From Lactifluus volemus (Eukaryota > Basidiomycota > Agaricomycetes > Russulales > Russulaceae): a DNA stretch of 64,000 nucleotides. The first letter of the stretch is position 1, and the number at the start of each line of letters is the position of its first letter. The stretch covers positions 186,001-250,000 of the forward strand of contig WTXI01000008.1 in NCBI GenBank assembly GCA_022376515.1, given 5' to 3'. Shown one piece after another: positions 53,307-64,000 of the stretch. A program made the translations under genes and the position numbers. Below the pieces are notes generated by a model. The model was not told the DNA's origin, ran no database searches, and worked only from the letters and a program-made list of their open reading frames with translations.

Positions 53307-55794
53307 ATGTTTCCTCCTCTCATTCCAACTTCATTTCCTCGTATGTCCTCCCCCCCTCTCTCTCTCTCTTTTTTAAATTAAACCAACGCCTTGCTCCCTT
53401 TACTAGACTCGCAGTCCCACGGCGCACTTTCTGCTCGCGACTCGGTTTTTCTCACAAGTCGCTCACGCGTTCTAAGAGCGAGTCGTTTTTTTCTCCCCAA
53501 CATTTGTGCATTGTTGTTCAACTCGTCATAACAGTTTTACAATCTCCCTCCTCTCCCGTCGGTTTTCCTTCATGACCTCTTCCTCGACGTCACGCGAGAC
53601 AAGAAATGTGTATGATTGCTTTTTTTTTTTTATAATTTTTTTTTTCAGCCACATGGCTAATTTGGACCTTATCGCATCTGATTAGCCTGTTCCTATTCCT
53701 AAATCTCTCTGGACGCGCCGAGCTGAATACGTAGGCGTTCACGCTGGATCCAACGACGGTGTTTGGGCGGTATTTGGCACTCATGAAGAGGTGCGTTAAT
53801 TTGCGCACAGCCACCATCTCGTAAATCGAATAGGAAGGCGATTGATGTCCCGTCCGCGGCACTCGCTACGAGGCGGCGGCGTGATGCTCCGTTATTCCTA
53901 TTCTTCGCGACATCTGGCCGTTGAACCCGTTTCAATTCTCCATTCTGTTTGTATAAATACGTACGAATGTTGATTTTTAGCGTCATTCTTCCCCTACCTT
54001 GTTGTGCAGGCTCGCTCTGCTCTCGCCCTCTTCAGCCTCTCCGTTTCAACCTCGCCTGCCCTTGAATCCGACCTGGAACCGCTGCACAGCCTGCAACGAT
54101 TTCAACTCCGAACTGTAGTATCTGATTCCGTCCTCTTTCATATTCCACGCCTTGCTCACATGGGAGTCCCTCGGCTTCTAGGCAGGTCCTCCGATGTCCC
54201 TAGAGTCCCCAATACCAGCCAATGACCTCCTCTCGAGCGACGTTGTTTCTCGACAACCAAGGTCCCCTTGGCCCTCTCACCTCTCCCCGTCTCTTTCCTC
54301 CCTCAGCATTCCCCCTAGTTTTACACTTTCGAGTAATCCTCCCAACCCCCGGACCGTGTTTCGCCTTGGGGACTGGATGTAAGAGGTTTTTATTTTTATG
54401 CCATCTAGAACCATTGTCTCAGTCTTTATACGATCGATCTCACCTTAACTAGGTGTCCTTCCGCCCACTGCGCTGCTCACAATTTTGGGTGAGTTTAGAT
54501 CACATTCCACTCGCCCCTATCTGGGTTTCAACGCCAAAACTGCCCCGGCCTCCTATTTTATTTTATTTTATTTTCACACACAAATGTTGTTAACTGAGCA
54601 TTCCTAGACGTAACTTTTCCTGCATCGGTTGCGGTAGCCCACGCCCTTCCTCACTGCACGTTCCCTCTCCAAGGACTCCTTTCACCACTTTCAATCCATC
54701 ATTGTTCCCATCTCCTCGCTTTGTTGGGACTCCCGAACCCGAAATGCCTACATCGCTTTCTCATAGGATCCCTCATATTCTCACTCCATCTGGCCGCGCG
54801 TTCAGCGTGGGGGGCAGAGTTCAAGACATCTCCTCCGATCCCCTATCCCCTTGCATTCTGTTCTGGCCAGACAACGAACCACTTCCTGAACAAGGCCAGA
54901 TACGCCCGAGCAACCTTGTTGGAGTTCCAGTACGTATAGCCTCACCGTTCTTATGCTTATCTCACCTTCACTATTTGCAGCACCCCCCTATTCTCAATAC
55001 AGGAAATAGAGGCCCAATTGAACACCAACCCGGTGACTGGATATGCCAGACATGCAATTATCTCAACTGGCGTAGACGGAAGGTTTGTCAGACTTGCTAT
55101 CCCTGTGAGTGAACCTGCTATGTAGTGTCTCTAGTCCTCTGATAGTCTCACAACAGATGCCGAAGGAAACGGCGATTCAATCCCGTCTGCAGTTCAGGCA
55201 GATCGTATCAAGCGACTTCGAGATGCTCTCGCCTCAACTCTACCTCTGCCCCTTTCCACCGTTCCAACACCTTCTCTGAATCATCTTCAGCAATCTCCAT
55301 CTAAGCCCGTACAATCTCCCCTCGATTGTTATCCAAACCCTTACGGATGCCCACCAGCGCGCCCCTCCGCCTTGCATAGTCTCGATCAGAACCAGTCAAA
55401 TGTGGAACTCGGTTCCCGTTCGAAAGACACGATTTACCAGACCTCGACACCACCAGTTTCATTCTCATATCCCGATTCTGCGCTCCTTCCAATGGATGAT
55501 ATATCCGGTCCTTTCCTTCCGTCCTGTCTGCAGGGTATCGTGCAGTCACCGTCCTTATCACCCACGTCAACAACGTCCGCTGATTTGTCAGTGGACGATT
55601 ACGTTGCCAGCCCCGTCTCAGTTTATTCGACAAGTAACGCGAAGCACCCTACAAATGGCGAGCGCCCGTTGTATGTACATCGTACGCCGTCCTCTGTCAG
55701 CCTAGGTCTCGGTAACATTTGGCAGCTTGACGGAGAAGAAAGTAAAGCGCTATCTAGTTCGATTTCATCCCAGAATGAAATCTCACGTGTCTGA
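53307..55794 (+). CDS. RNA-binding protein with RanBP2-type zinc fingers (Nrp1-like)
   Basis: Two or three zinc fingers of the RanBP2 type are visible. NPTWNRCTACNDFNSEL is a possible half finger. GDWMCPSAHCAAHNFG with RNFSCIGC is spread over introns near 54380-54640. GDWICQTCNYLNWRRRKVC with CYP lies near 55030-55100. Upstream, GVHAGSNDGVWAVFGTHEE resembles the end of an RRM, as in fungal Nrp1-type proteins (RRM then RanBP2 fingers). The rest is disordered, Ser/Pro-rich, ending NEISRV at 55794. The start at 53307 (MFPPLIPTSFP) is tentative. Within the RRM-like part the frame contains a TAG near 53682 (ASD stop PVPIP), and a one-base shift near 54025 separates ARSAL from the SSASPFQPRLPLNPTW frame, so the 5' half is uncertain. 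Confidence 0.66.
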
Positions 55795-56652
55795 TGCTAC
55801 CGTGGCCTTCTCCGATGGGACGGATGGGGTGGTTTTGTTGGACCTTTTTTTTTTTTGCGAATCCCTCGGACCATCGCGTAACTCCCTTGCCTTCGGCGAT
55901 TCATCGTAGTTGCTCGTTTATTACATATTGCTTTACTTTTTGGAAGGTTCGAAGGATGGATTTGTTAAAGGGCGTCGCTTGTGCTTGTGACACACGCCTT
56001 TTCGGAAACAATGTACTCACTCGCGGTCTCGTAGATTGTGCTTCACTACCCAGTCGTATATATCTAGAAGAACTTCTCAGACGGGTAAAACTGTACTTTG
56101 TTCCCGATGAGTCATTAGTGAAAGATAATACCTTGCCGGTCATGCGAGGCCACGGAAGCCCGGCTCTCATCACCACCTAGAATACAGCCAGATCTAGTAG
56201 TTGTATCGATGTCGTAACGACAGTACACTGGCATCATCGTCATCAACAAGGTCTATGGGTTCTTGATCATTTCCGCCAACCTACTCCAACTCCAACTTAA
56301 TCCATTTTAACGTGTATTACTCCCTTACGGTATTCACATCACGACATCAGATTCCCAAAAAAGAGGGGTGCATGAAGTGTGTGGGGCATCAAACCTATCA
56401 TTTATTTTGACGGCGGCGCTGGCATCGCACGACTCGACACTAATTTCCAGGGTATCCCTACTCACAGTACTAGTATCGAGGTTATCTGTAGCGACGTCAA
56501 AAGCTCTGCTTTCCCAAGTAAAGCATATTCTTTTCTCTCCGAAGCATTTTTTTTTTTTTTGGTTCTTGCATGGCGCAGATGAGGGCCCTCAAGGCCTTAA
56601 GCCAGAGGGGGGTGGAGCCACAGGCCCTAACAACCGCGTGCTTCGGCCGCAG
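55795..56652. other. Convergent intergenic region, 0.9 kb
   Basis: This lies between the 3' ends of the zinc-finger gene and EMC1. T runs occur at 55845 and 56548. Short frames here show no domain. Confidence 0.45.
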
Positions 56653-59600
56653 CTACTGATACCATTTCTCGCGCAGCCGCTTTCGCCGTACCATCGGCCT
56701 GGTCACCATGATCGCCGCGGCCAGTCCGCAAATCGTGAACACGAGTTGCACCTTGTTGAACGTCTCGCTCAAGACGTCAAAGGTACCTGACGGTGCCACG
56801 CGCGTGAAGAACAGGTCGAGCCCGTATGCAAACACGAGCGAGGTGGATTCCAGATATGCTGGCGAGGTGAGTATGCGTCGTACGTTCGCGACCTAGAGAA
56901 AAAAAAAAGGCATTTGGTCCAGATCGTATATTCTTCATAGATGATAACGCACATGGTAGTTGTGTGAGAGCACACGATGGGCGTCGTCTGGAAGTACGGG
57001 ATCATACTGGAGAAGCCACTCCTCCTGATCTTCTGATGTCGGCTTATTCGTGGTCCGCCGTGGGTTCAACAATAGGCGGGGGAAAGATTGAATTTGACCA
57101 TTTGCATTCGCCACTGAGCAATACGTCAGCTCGAGTCAAGTCGCACTGCGGCCAGCCCCAAGTGTGACACACCTATGACGTCCTTTGTTGAAACGCCAAA
57201 CTTGGTGGTCGTCGTAGCGATTGACGTGATCGCATGGGGGAAAACATATGAGCGTTCAATGGTGGTTATGTCCAGTGATTTATTCGAGTAGGGCGATAAC
57301 TCAGAACTAGACTCCAATCAGCCATGTACTAGAACCCACTTGATGCGCGATGCACGAATACACACCTCTTTGTCTTCTCATCTGGTTGAGAACCCTCATA
57401 AAACTCCACGCTCACGAGTCTCTGGCCCTTCGTCTGTCCGACCCATTGATATTCCTCGTCCCAATATACGTATACAAGCCAATTCTCGACAAGTGTCGCA
57501 TGCAAGTCGCACTTTCCCTTCCCCTTGCCAGCAGCGATGCTAGTGTGATAGACGATGGTTCCCTTTGCAGCATCCATTACATACACCCTACACGTATTGG
57601 GCGATGTAGTAGTGACGGCAAAGAGGTTGGGGTTGAGATGCTTGTAGAGGGTTGTGCGGTTGCCAAGGACTTTACCGAGGGATGCAATAGGACCAGGTGG
57701 ACGAGAGATGATGGAAAGTATCTCTTCTCCCGCGGGCAACGAAAATACCCAAGTCCAGAATGCTGTCGTGCGGCCGCCTTCTACTTTGTTGAAATGATGG
57801 CCCTTCAATTGGCGCTGTCCAAGTCTGCCAGCGCGTAAAGCAATATTCAGCTTGCTCGCAACTCTTGCGAAGGCCTTCTCATTCGTGGGCGTCTCTGGGT
57901 AAATATACGCCTAGAATGGATGAGCATGGTATCAAGGATTGCATCCCGAGAATGAAACGAACTTGACGGAACTCGTCAATGATGACTATAGCTTTGCTAC
58001 TTCCAGGAAGTTGATAAGCCTCCAACAAGGGCCCGGAGATGAGGTCAATCCCCTCTAGAACCGCACCAGCTGGCGACTTGCCCGAAACATCCTCTCCTGT
58101 GAGTGCATTAACGTGGAATATCACTGTGTCGACCAATCCCTTAAAGAAAATCAGTCCTCCCTTTGGGAAATCAAGATGGGCAAAACTGCACATTATTAGC
58201 CCATCGCTGTGTAACCAGAACCACCTCAGGGGAGCCCCCATCTATGACAGTTCGCACTACAAACAGCTTGCTTGGGATGACTTTTCCACCGACTTTCGCT
58301 GCCCAGCCAAGGCCCAGCATCCGGCTCCAGAGCACGGCACCATTACTCGAGTCTAACCCATAAATTTTGCCGAGGTCGTTAGCGGCCACGATGACCTGGC
58401 GGAAACCAAAGGCGTCGCGCGCAAGGGAATCAGAGGCAGTTGTCGTCAAAGAGGTTGGCACCACGCGCCGGTGGGCAGATGCGAAGGAAGCCGTCGTGAA
58501 CCTGTTCAAAAGACGGAACAAAGAGAGGGGCAGTCCCTAACCAAGGCACACGATATTTACAAGTGAGCACAGCCTGTAGCCAAATAACGCACCTTCGCGC
58601 TTGTAAGCTGCCGCCCAATGCGCTTAACAAACATCTCGTCTTGGTGGACGATGTGCGCCGTAATAGATTTCCGTTCCGGTAACTCGACCATCTCAGCCAC
58701 TTGAAGCATCGATAGGCCCTCTTCCCTTGTCCATTGCACAATGTCACCCTGCCAAAGTTGAACGGCACCCGTTGTTGTCGTCAAAACCAGGAAAGGAGGT
58801 AGATTGCGCTCTTTCGTATTTGTCATGTACGACGCCACCTGACCAAGTCATCCAAAAGTCAAGACATGCTTGAGAACCGAGACAGGTTATTTACATGACT
58901 TATAATCCCGTGTTTTTGCGTATCAAAGTCGAATGTGAAGCCAGAGACAAAACCTTGGCTTTCGGCGAGGGGAGGGTAATACACATGTACTGCAGCTTTC
59001 TGACGAGCGACATATAGAGTGAGCTTAGATTGATAGGTGGTCACAGTCGGACTTACACCCAGCATAAACGACCAGAACACGCGTCCTATATAAGGCATGC
59101 CATCCTTGTCCAGCCCACCGAGATAAAATGACTCGGCGAATTGATCTGATTTTGCCTGAGGGCATCGCATAGGCAAGGCAGTAAGATAGGATAATATATG
59201 CTCACCGAGTCAGAAAACTCCCATATAACTTTCGGACCTGCCTTTTCTGCGTCGAGCTTGAGAATCCGACCCGTATCGTCGGTCTTCAACGCGACGAAAA
59301 GTCCCTTGCCTTGCAAACCAATATCAATTATTTTGTTATAAGCGGGACCCTTCACCGAGGTGGGTTTCTCCTTGAGGTTGGGCACGAGACCAAGAGAACG
59401 AATGGTTCCAGCTTCCAGCCAGACAACACGTGGGTCGACGGTTGTGGTATCGGAAGAAAGAGAAAGTATGCCTGATAACCCTTCCGTAATATTCGAGGGA
59501 ACATCAACGAAGGCAAGAGGCTCTCCGGTAAGGGCAGAGAGTGAGGTTACGTGCAGGGTTTGGGATGAGGGTGATTTCGTGATTCCAACGACATAGACTG

Positions 59601-60342
59601 TGGATCGTGTGGTGACCAACTTTGCGTAGATGGAGAAGAGCTGGGGAGGGTTTATGGAGAATGAGTGAATAAACGAGTCTAGAGAACGACTTACGTATTG
59701 TCAGGGGACTGCCAACGCCAGTGTACCGTACCATCTTCTCCGATGCGCTGCACCGTATGGCCGCAGGTCAGGGCGAGGATATCAGGGGATTCTTCCATAA
59801 CTGCCACTGTTGTCCCAAGACCAAAATCATCAGGGTCGAGAAGATAACTGGCCTGAGGTGGATGCAAGCGCTTTTCCAGTAGGAGCTGTCCTGTCGAATA
59901 GTCGATGCTTCTAAGAAATGCGCCGCCCGGTCCAGATAAAGACACAATCACTGCACAAGTGTGAGATGGAATGAGCGCATGACAAGACGATACTAACCAT
60001 CTCCGTGTCTTTGGTAATGTACAATAGCATCATCCGGTTCGAATATAAATCGCCATGCTATAGCGAAGTTAGTCATTGGGGGGAGCGGTGACACAGTTAA
60101 CATATACCTAGTGAGCCGTTCGAGGCATGTAAAGCAGCGAGTACATTACTTCTCGTTGCCGTGAGCACTATAGGTGCTCTTCCCAGCTTGTTGTGGAAAG
60201 TGGGAGCGGTGGAGAGGGAGGTGAGCGGTACACCTACGTAGGGCTGATGCCAGTCGACGATGCCAACATCTGACTTGTGCAATGCAGCAAGGGCTGGAGA
60301 AAGATTGGCCAAGATGAGGCCAAGGAGATAGAAATGGCGCAT
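56653..60342 (-). CDS. EMC1: ER membrane protein complex subunit 1
   Basis: Many exons run from the ATG at 60340-60342 to the stop at 56653. It starts with a signal peptide (MRHFYLLGLILANLSPALAAL) followed by KSDVGIVDWHQPYVGVP, typical of EMC1. The lumenal part is a series of beta-propeller segments such as HTVQRIGEDGTVHWRW, VIVAANDLGKIYGLDSSNGAVLWS and IVIIDEFRQ. The C-terminal EMC1-specific domain includes RSYVFPHAITSIATTTTKFG, DVIVANANGQI (a junction over 57187), LLQYDPVLPDDAHRVLSHNY and ESTSLVFAYGLDLFFTRVAPSGTFD. A final membrane span (VQLVFTICGLAAAIMVTRP) ends in a basic tail RRKRLREKWYQ. EMC inserts tail-anchored and multi-pass proteins into the ER membrane. Conserved segments connect in frame, so this gene appears intact. 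It is divergent from the E2 gene. Confidence 0.92.
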
Positions 60343-60504
60343 ATAGTCGACTAGTACAGACTGGCCACGAGACGAGAGGATGTGTAACATCAATAATTAC
60401 GTAATATAATGGGGATGAATATAAACCGGTCAATGGGCAAACCTGCGACGGTGCTGTCCCCACTCTAAGGAGGACCTGAACTGAACCCTCAATTGCGCAT
60501 CACA
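60343..60504. promoter_or_regulatory. 162-bp divergent promoter, EMC1 / UBE2G1-like gene
   Basis: This gap lies between start codons at 60342 (minus) and 60505 (plus). It is AT-rich at 60390-60425. Both flanking genes act in ER protein homeostasis, so shared regulation is plausible but untested. Confidence 0.45.
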
Positions 60505-61490
60505 ATGTCGACAAACTCAACTGTGACACCGCTCGCTTCGAATACTCTCTTACTACGTCGTCAACTTGCAGAGTTGACAAAGCACCCTGTCGAGGGCTTT
60601 TCTGCCGGTGTGTATCCTACTATACTCTTGCGCCCCTTCCAACTCCCCCGTCCTGACAGCCATCTTCGCGAAGGACTTGTTGATGATAACAATCTCTACG
60701 AATGGGATGTCATGATAATTGGGTTCGCTTTCTCTCCTCTAACCTCCCCCTCTCCACCACTTATCCTCCTTACCGGGCGCTATGGGCGCTGATATCCGAT
60801 GATTCGATCCCAGCCCTGCTGATACTCTCTAGTATGTATGCATGTGTCTCCTTTGTTACTCGTGTCGTTATCCTATGTCTCTAGTGAGGGTGGCTTTTTC
60901 AAAGCACGATTAACCTTTCCCACCGAGTTTCCTCTTCAGCCTCCCAAGATGCGCTTTATCACCCCGATGTGGCATCCTAACAGTGCGTTTCCATCTCATC
61001 ATGCAATTCTTTTTTCCTCATCTGAAACCCCACGTCGTATAGTCTACCCCGATGGGGTCGTGTGTATTTCGATCCTTGTAAGCACGCTAAACGTCTCGTT
61101 GGAGTAATGCGGCTTAATTGATTTTCCTATACCAATTGTCACAGCATGCCCCCGGCGACGATCAGTACGGGTATGAGGACGCGGGGGAACGATGGGTACC
61201 TGTGCACACCGTCGAGTCAATCGTTAGTCTCGTCATGAATTGTCACCCTTACTTAGCTAACTCGAGTCATCCCCAAAACACAGCTGCTGAGCGTCATCTC
61301 CCTGCTTTCCTCCGAGAAGCCAAACCTGGACAGCCCAGCGAATGTTGACGCCGCAAAGGAGGTCCGGACAGACTTCGCTGGTACGTATCGACCCCTATGG
61401 TTTCTACATGTCTAGTCACCATATATCCCAGCTTATAAGAAGAAAGTCCGGCGCCTTGTCCGCCGAAGCGCTGAAGAGGCATTCGAGTAG
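60505..61490 (+). CDS. Ubiquitin-conjugating enzyme E2, UBE2G1 type
   Basis: Exons 60505-60607, 60674-60722, 60814-60831, 60885-60982, 61043-61077, 61145-61222, 61284-61380 and 61432-61490 give 178 residues with all phases kept. Exon 3 is 18 nt and encodes GPADTLY. E2 features are [31 protein letters not shown], catalytic Cys97 in VVCISIL, and the G-type acidic loop [21 protein letters not shown], matching UBE2G1 rather than UBC7. The end, [32 protein letters not shown], is also characteristic. The intron at 61223-61283 must be removed: reading through it gives a false C-terminus. It is paralogous to the UBC7 gene 31 kb away. Confidence 0.93.
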
Positions 61491-62013
61491 TTGACTTCGT
61501 GCATGCATAACGACCTGTTCCTCTGATGGTTTTCATGACTTTCTGTTACTGTCGCCTCTCTACTCCCCCCTTCCCCTCACACTCATCCATCGGTTACTCT
61601 GCTATCGAATTATCCTTGCAATGTTTCTACAAAAGGGAGATGATATATGGAAAGAAAGGCGGGTAGGTGAGAACTTAGCCTGCTTCGGCGAAGATATTAT
61701 CTATTTTATCGGCATCGTCACATATTTTGTGTTCTATCAACGTATAGCCATTGAATTACAGCGGGCGCAAGCGCATGTCCAAGAAAGGCGAAAGGACTCG
61801 GAAGACAGCGCAAACTTGGTATATATGTTCACCCGGGGCAGCCAGCCAAGGATTCATACAGTGGTAGGTAAATAACGAAAAGGCACACGAAAAGACTTGT
61901 ACAGTAGGAAAGGGATAGGGGTGGCAAGATGCATGGCAAGCGCGATAGGAGATATCCAACAACGTAAGCAGGAGTAAAGAGAAGGCAGGCAATAAACCGA
62001 TGCCGCCAGGCGT
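61491..62013. other. Convergent intergenic region, 0.5 kb
   Basis: This separates the 3' ends of the E2 gene and the STE20 kinase. Short frames (61621-61875) show no domain and are probably UTR. Confidence 0.45.
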
Positions 62014-63979
62014 TTATGTAGTCTGCTTATTCGTACGGAATCGTAAAAGAGGGGCTAGTCCAGACAGGGCACACGGCTTCTTTAGAAACTCATGCTATAG
62101 GTAGACATAAGAACAAAGAAATGCCCATATAAATCGCTGAAAAGACGCACCTCAAGCAACTCGCTCGCTGTTGCACGGCTCTTCACATCCACACACAGGC
62201 AAACGCTCAAAAATGACTTGAGCTCGCGTGAAAGCGCTTCGGGCTTCTTCAGGGTAGGCGTGCCATTTGTCGCGATCAAGTAGAGCGCTTTGAGTGGTTC
62301 TTCATCAAGATATGGTGGCTCCTGTTCTATCATCTCGATAGCCATGATACCGAGCGACCAGATATCGACCTTGGCACCGTACTCTTTCTGCTTCACAACT
62401 TCGGGCGCCATCCAATACGGGGTGCCTACCATCGTTGCGCGCTTCGACTTCTGGTCGGTCAGCTTCGCGCAGAAGCCGAAATCGGCTAGGAAAGAAAAAA
62501 AATGATTCAGTTGAATCACAGGATGGGAATCCTTGAAGAGACGCACTGATTTTGACTCGCCCCGCTGCATCGAGCAATACATTGTCAGATTTGATATCGC
62601 GATGGATAATATGCTGGCTATGTAAATGTCCGAGACCTTTGCATGTCTGCCAGTTGTCAGTCCACGTGTGTCCCCAACGCTGGAAGAAATACGATTCAAA
62701 CCTCGTTTGAAATGCAGGCGATTTGATCTTCCTCCAACGTATTGTTTTCAATTATGTCGGTCAGCGCACCCCCTTCCATGAATTCCATGACCACCCAAAG
62801 TTCATTCCCGCGCACGAGATAGGAGTTCAGGAAATTGACAATATTCGGATGGCGGCTCTCCTTCATCACCATAATCTCATTCACAATGAGCTCCTTGCGT
62901 GGCTGCGTCGTGAGATCCATCTCCTTAATCGCAACCTTCTTCCCCGTTGCAAGTGTCTTGGCGACATACACATGCCCAGAGGCACTGCAACGAGTTGTGC
63001 TGAGTCACGGAATTATATTCCAGAATTTGAGGGATGACGTACCCCTGACCGATCTTCTTGATCTTGCTAAACAGCAGCTTTGGGTCCCCTGAATCAACTA
63101 CGCTGCGCATCTTTTCCATGATCTGGCCTTCGGTCATGGTACTAATCCGCTTCTCAACCTCTTTCGGCTTGGACTTCTCAAGCGCGGCGGCGGCGGCGGC
63201 CACACTTCCGGTGTTAGAAGCCTTGCTATCATCAGTATCATCAACGACAGCAGTGATCCCACCGGGCTGCAGCTTTTTGGTAGTCTGCAAAGGTTTGACG
63301 GACAGTGGGCTGACGTTGGTGGTAGCAGCGTTCAGCTGCGTGGCGGGGGTCGTGTTTGAAGGTGCCGATTTAGCGGCCGCGAGTGCGGGCCGCTGTTGCT
63401 CGTCTTCCAAGCGCTCTTTCTCTTTCTCTTGTTCCCGCTGTGCCCGTTGACGTTGTTGCTCTCGTTCGCGCTCTCGCTCCCGTTCCCGTTCCCTCTCGCG
63501 CTCCCGCTCGCGCAAACGTTCGCGATCCCGGTCTTCGGGTCGCAGCGTCTGCATCGAGTCTTTGCGGTCTGAGAGAGTTACATCACCCGGACTCTGAGCT
63601 TTAGTGCGTTGCCTCTGGTCTAAATGATCTGGCTTTGCGGCAGAAGGTGCAGACTGCGAGGGTGGTGTGGATGGTGCAGGACGGTTGCCAGTGAGGAGTG
63701 GGCGTGGTGGTGCAGGACGTGTGGCGGAGAGGCCAGGCAGCGCGGGTCTCTGTGTCCCGTTTGTCTGGGAGACACCAATTGTATGAGAATATGTGCCATT
63801 GACGTACTCAGCGGCACGTTGAGCACCCAATGCGAGATTTGTACTGGGAGAGTCGGCGTTTGAGACGGGTGGCGCGGAATCTTGCCGGAGGAGTTGAGGT
63901 CGAGGGCTCTCAGCAAGTGATGGTAGCTTTCCGAGGCCTCCGAGGCCTGTACCGGCACCGAATCGAGCTAGGATCCAAT
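62014..63979 (-). CDS. STE20/PAK-family serine/threonine kinase (5' end outside window)
   Basis: Exons 63979-63043, 62984-62702, 62646-62547, 62485-62151 and 62094-62014 are in phase; at least one upstream exon lies beyond the window. Kinase motifs are complete: [59 protein letters not shown], and activation loop [13 protein letters not shown], then [19 protein letters not shown]. The [11 protein letters not shown] loop marks the STE20/PAK group, which acts downstream of Cdc42/Rac in polarity and MAPK signalling. The regulatory part seen here is disordered, with a long Arg-Glu repeat (63,440-63,540). A CRIB domain, if present, would lie outside. The C-terminus [20 protein letters not shown] follows a 56-nt intron. 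Ste20 and Cla4 types cannot be told apart from this part. Confidence 0.92.
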
Positions 63980-64000
63980 CTGAGAATATGACAGATGAAG

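Noticed and set aside
61223..61348. Alternative C-terminus of the UBE2G1-type E2 read through from exon 6
   Set aside because: The intron GTTAGT...ACACAG restores the conserved LLSVISLLS and NVDAAKE segments; the read-through end is unlike any E2.

Overview
The window is a 64 kb piece of a filamentous basidiomycete genome, most likely an agaricomycete. Genes are dense and on both strands. They are cut by many short introns (about 45-90 nt, GT..AG), and micro-exons occur. The gene families are fungal: D-arabinono-lactone oxidase, an HSPA12-like Hsp70, GH79, BiP ending in HDEL, STE20/PAK. TSC2 and METTL14 homologues are also present. No bacterial-type operons, CRISPR arrays, rRNAs or convincing tRNAs were seen. 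Genus was not determined.

Layout. 0-0.5 kb: 3' end of an unknown gene ending in a SUMO-interaction-like motif. 0.8-6.5 kb (-): TSC2. 6.6-7.55 kb (-): unknown gene. 7.6-9.5 kb (+): TKL-type kinase with a C1-like finger. 9.7-12.3 kb (+): BiP/KAR2. 12.4-14.8 kb (-): METTL14-type protein, divergent from NOC2 (14.85-17.5 kb, +) across 45 bp. 17.5-22 kb: gene-poor, with one small mitochondrial-type gene at 20.2-20.5 kb (-). 22-25.2 kb (+): Hsp70-like HSPA12 family. 26.2-28 kb (+): ALO1. 28.8-29.8 kb (-): UBC7. 30.7-34.9 kb (-): RNA polymerase III subunit RPC2, divergent from SFT2 (35.0-35.9 kb, +). 36-42.8 kb (-): NUP192/NUP205. 43.3-45.6 kb (+): GH79. 45.8-47.5 kb (-): unknown disordered protein. 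47.7-48.4 kb (+): secreted 8-Cys protein. 48.6-51.9 kb (+): UPF1-like SF1 helicase. 53.3-55.8 kb (+): RanBP2-type zinc-finger protein. 56.7-60.3 kb (-): EMC1, divergent from a UBE2G1-type E2 (60.5-61.5 kb, +). 62.0-64 kb (-): STE20/PAK kinase, running off the window.

Themes. Several genes serve the ER and secretory pathway: BiP, UBC7, the second G-type E2, EMC1 and SFT2. Others serve RNA and ribosome production: METTL14, NOC2, RPC2, the helicase and the RanBP2-finger protein. TSC2 and STE20 are signalling genes. Most of these are housekeeping genes, and I found no convincing new multi-gene system.

The strongest anomaly concerns the sequence itself. Between about 16.9 and 54 kb many conserved, normally essential genes (NOC2, RPC2, NUP192, plus GH79, the helicase and the zinc-finger gene) change reading frame inside exons. 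The changes fit single-base length errors, mostly in short homopolymers. Genes before 16 kb and after 56 kb mostly splice cleanly. This looks like consensus error in the assembly, or less likely a degraded haplotype. Automated gene models here will be broken.
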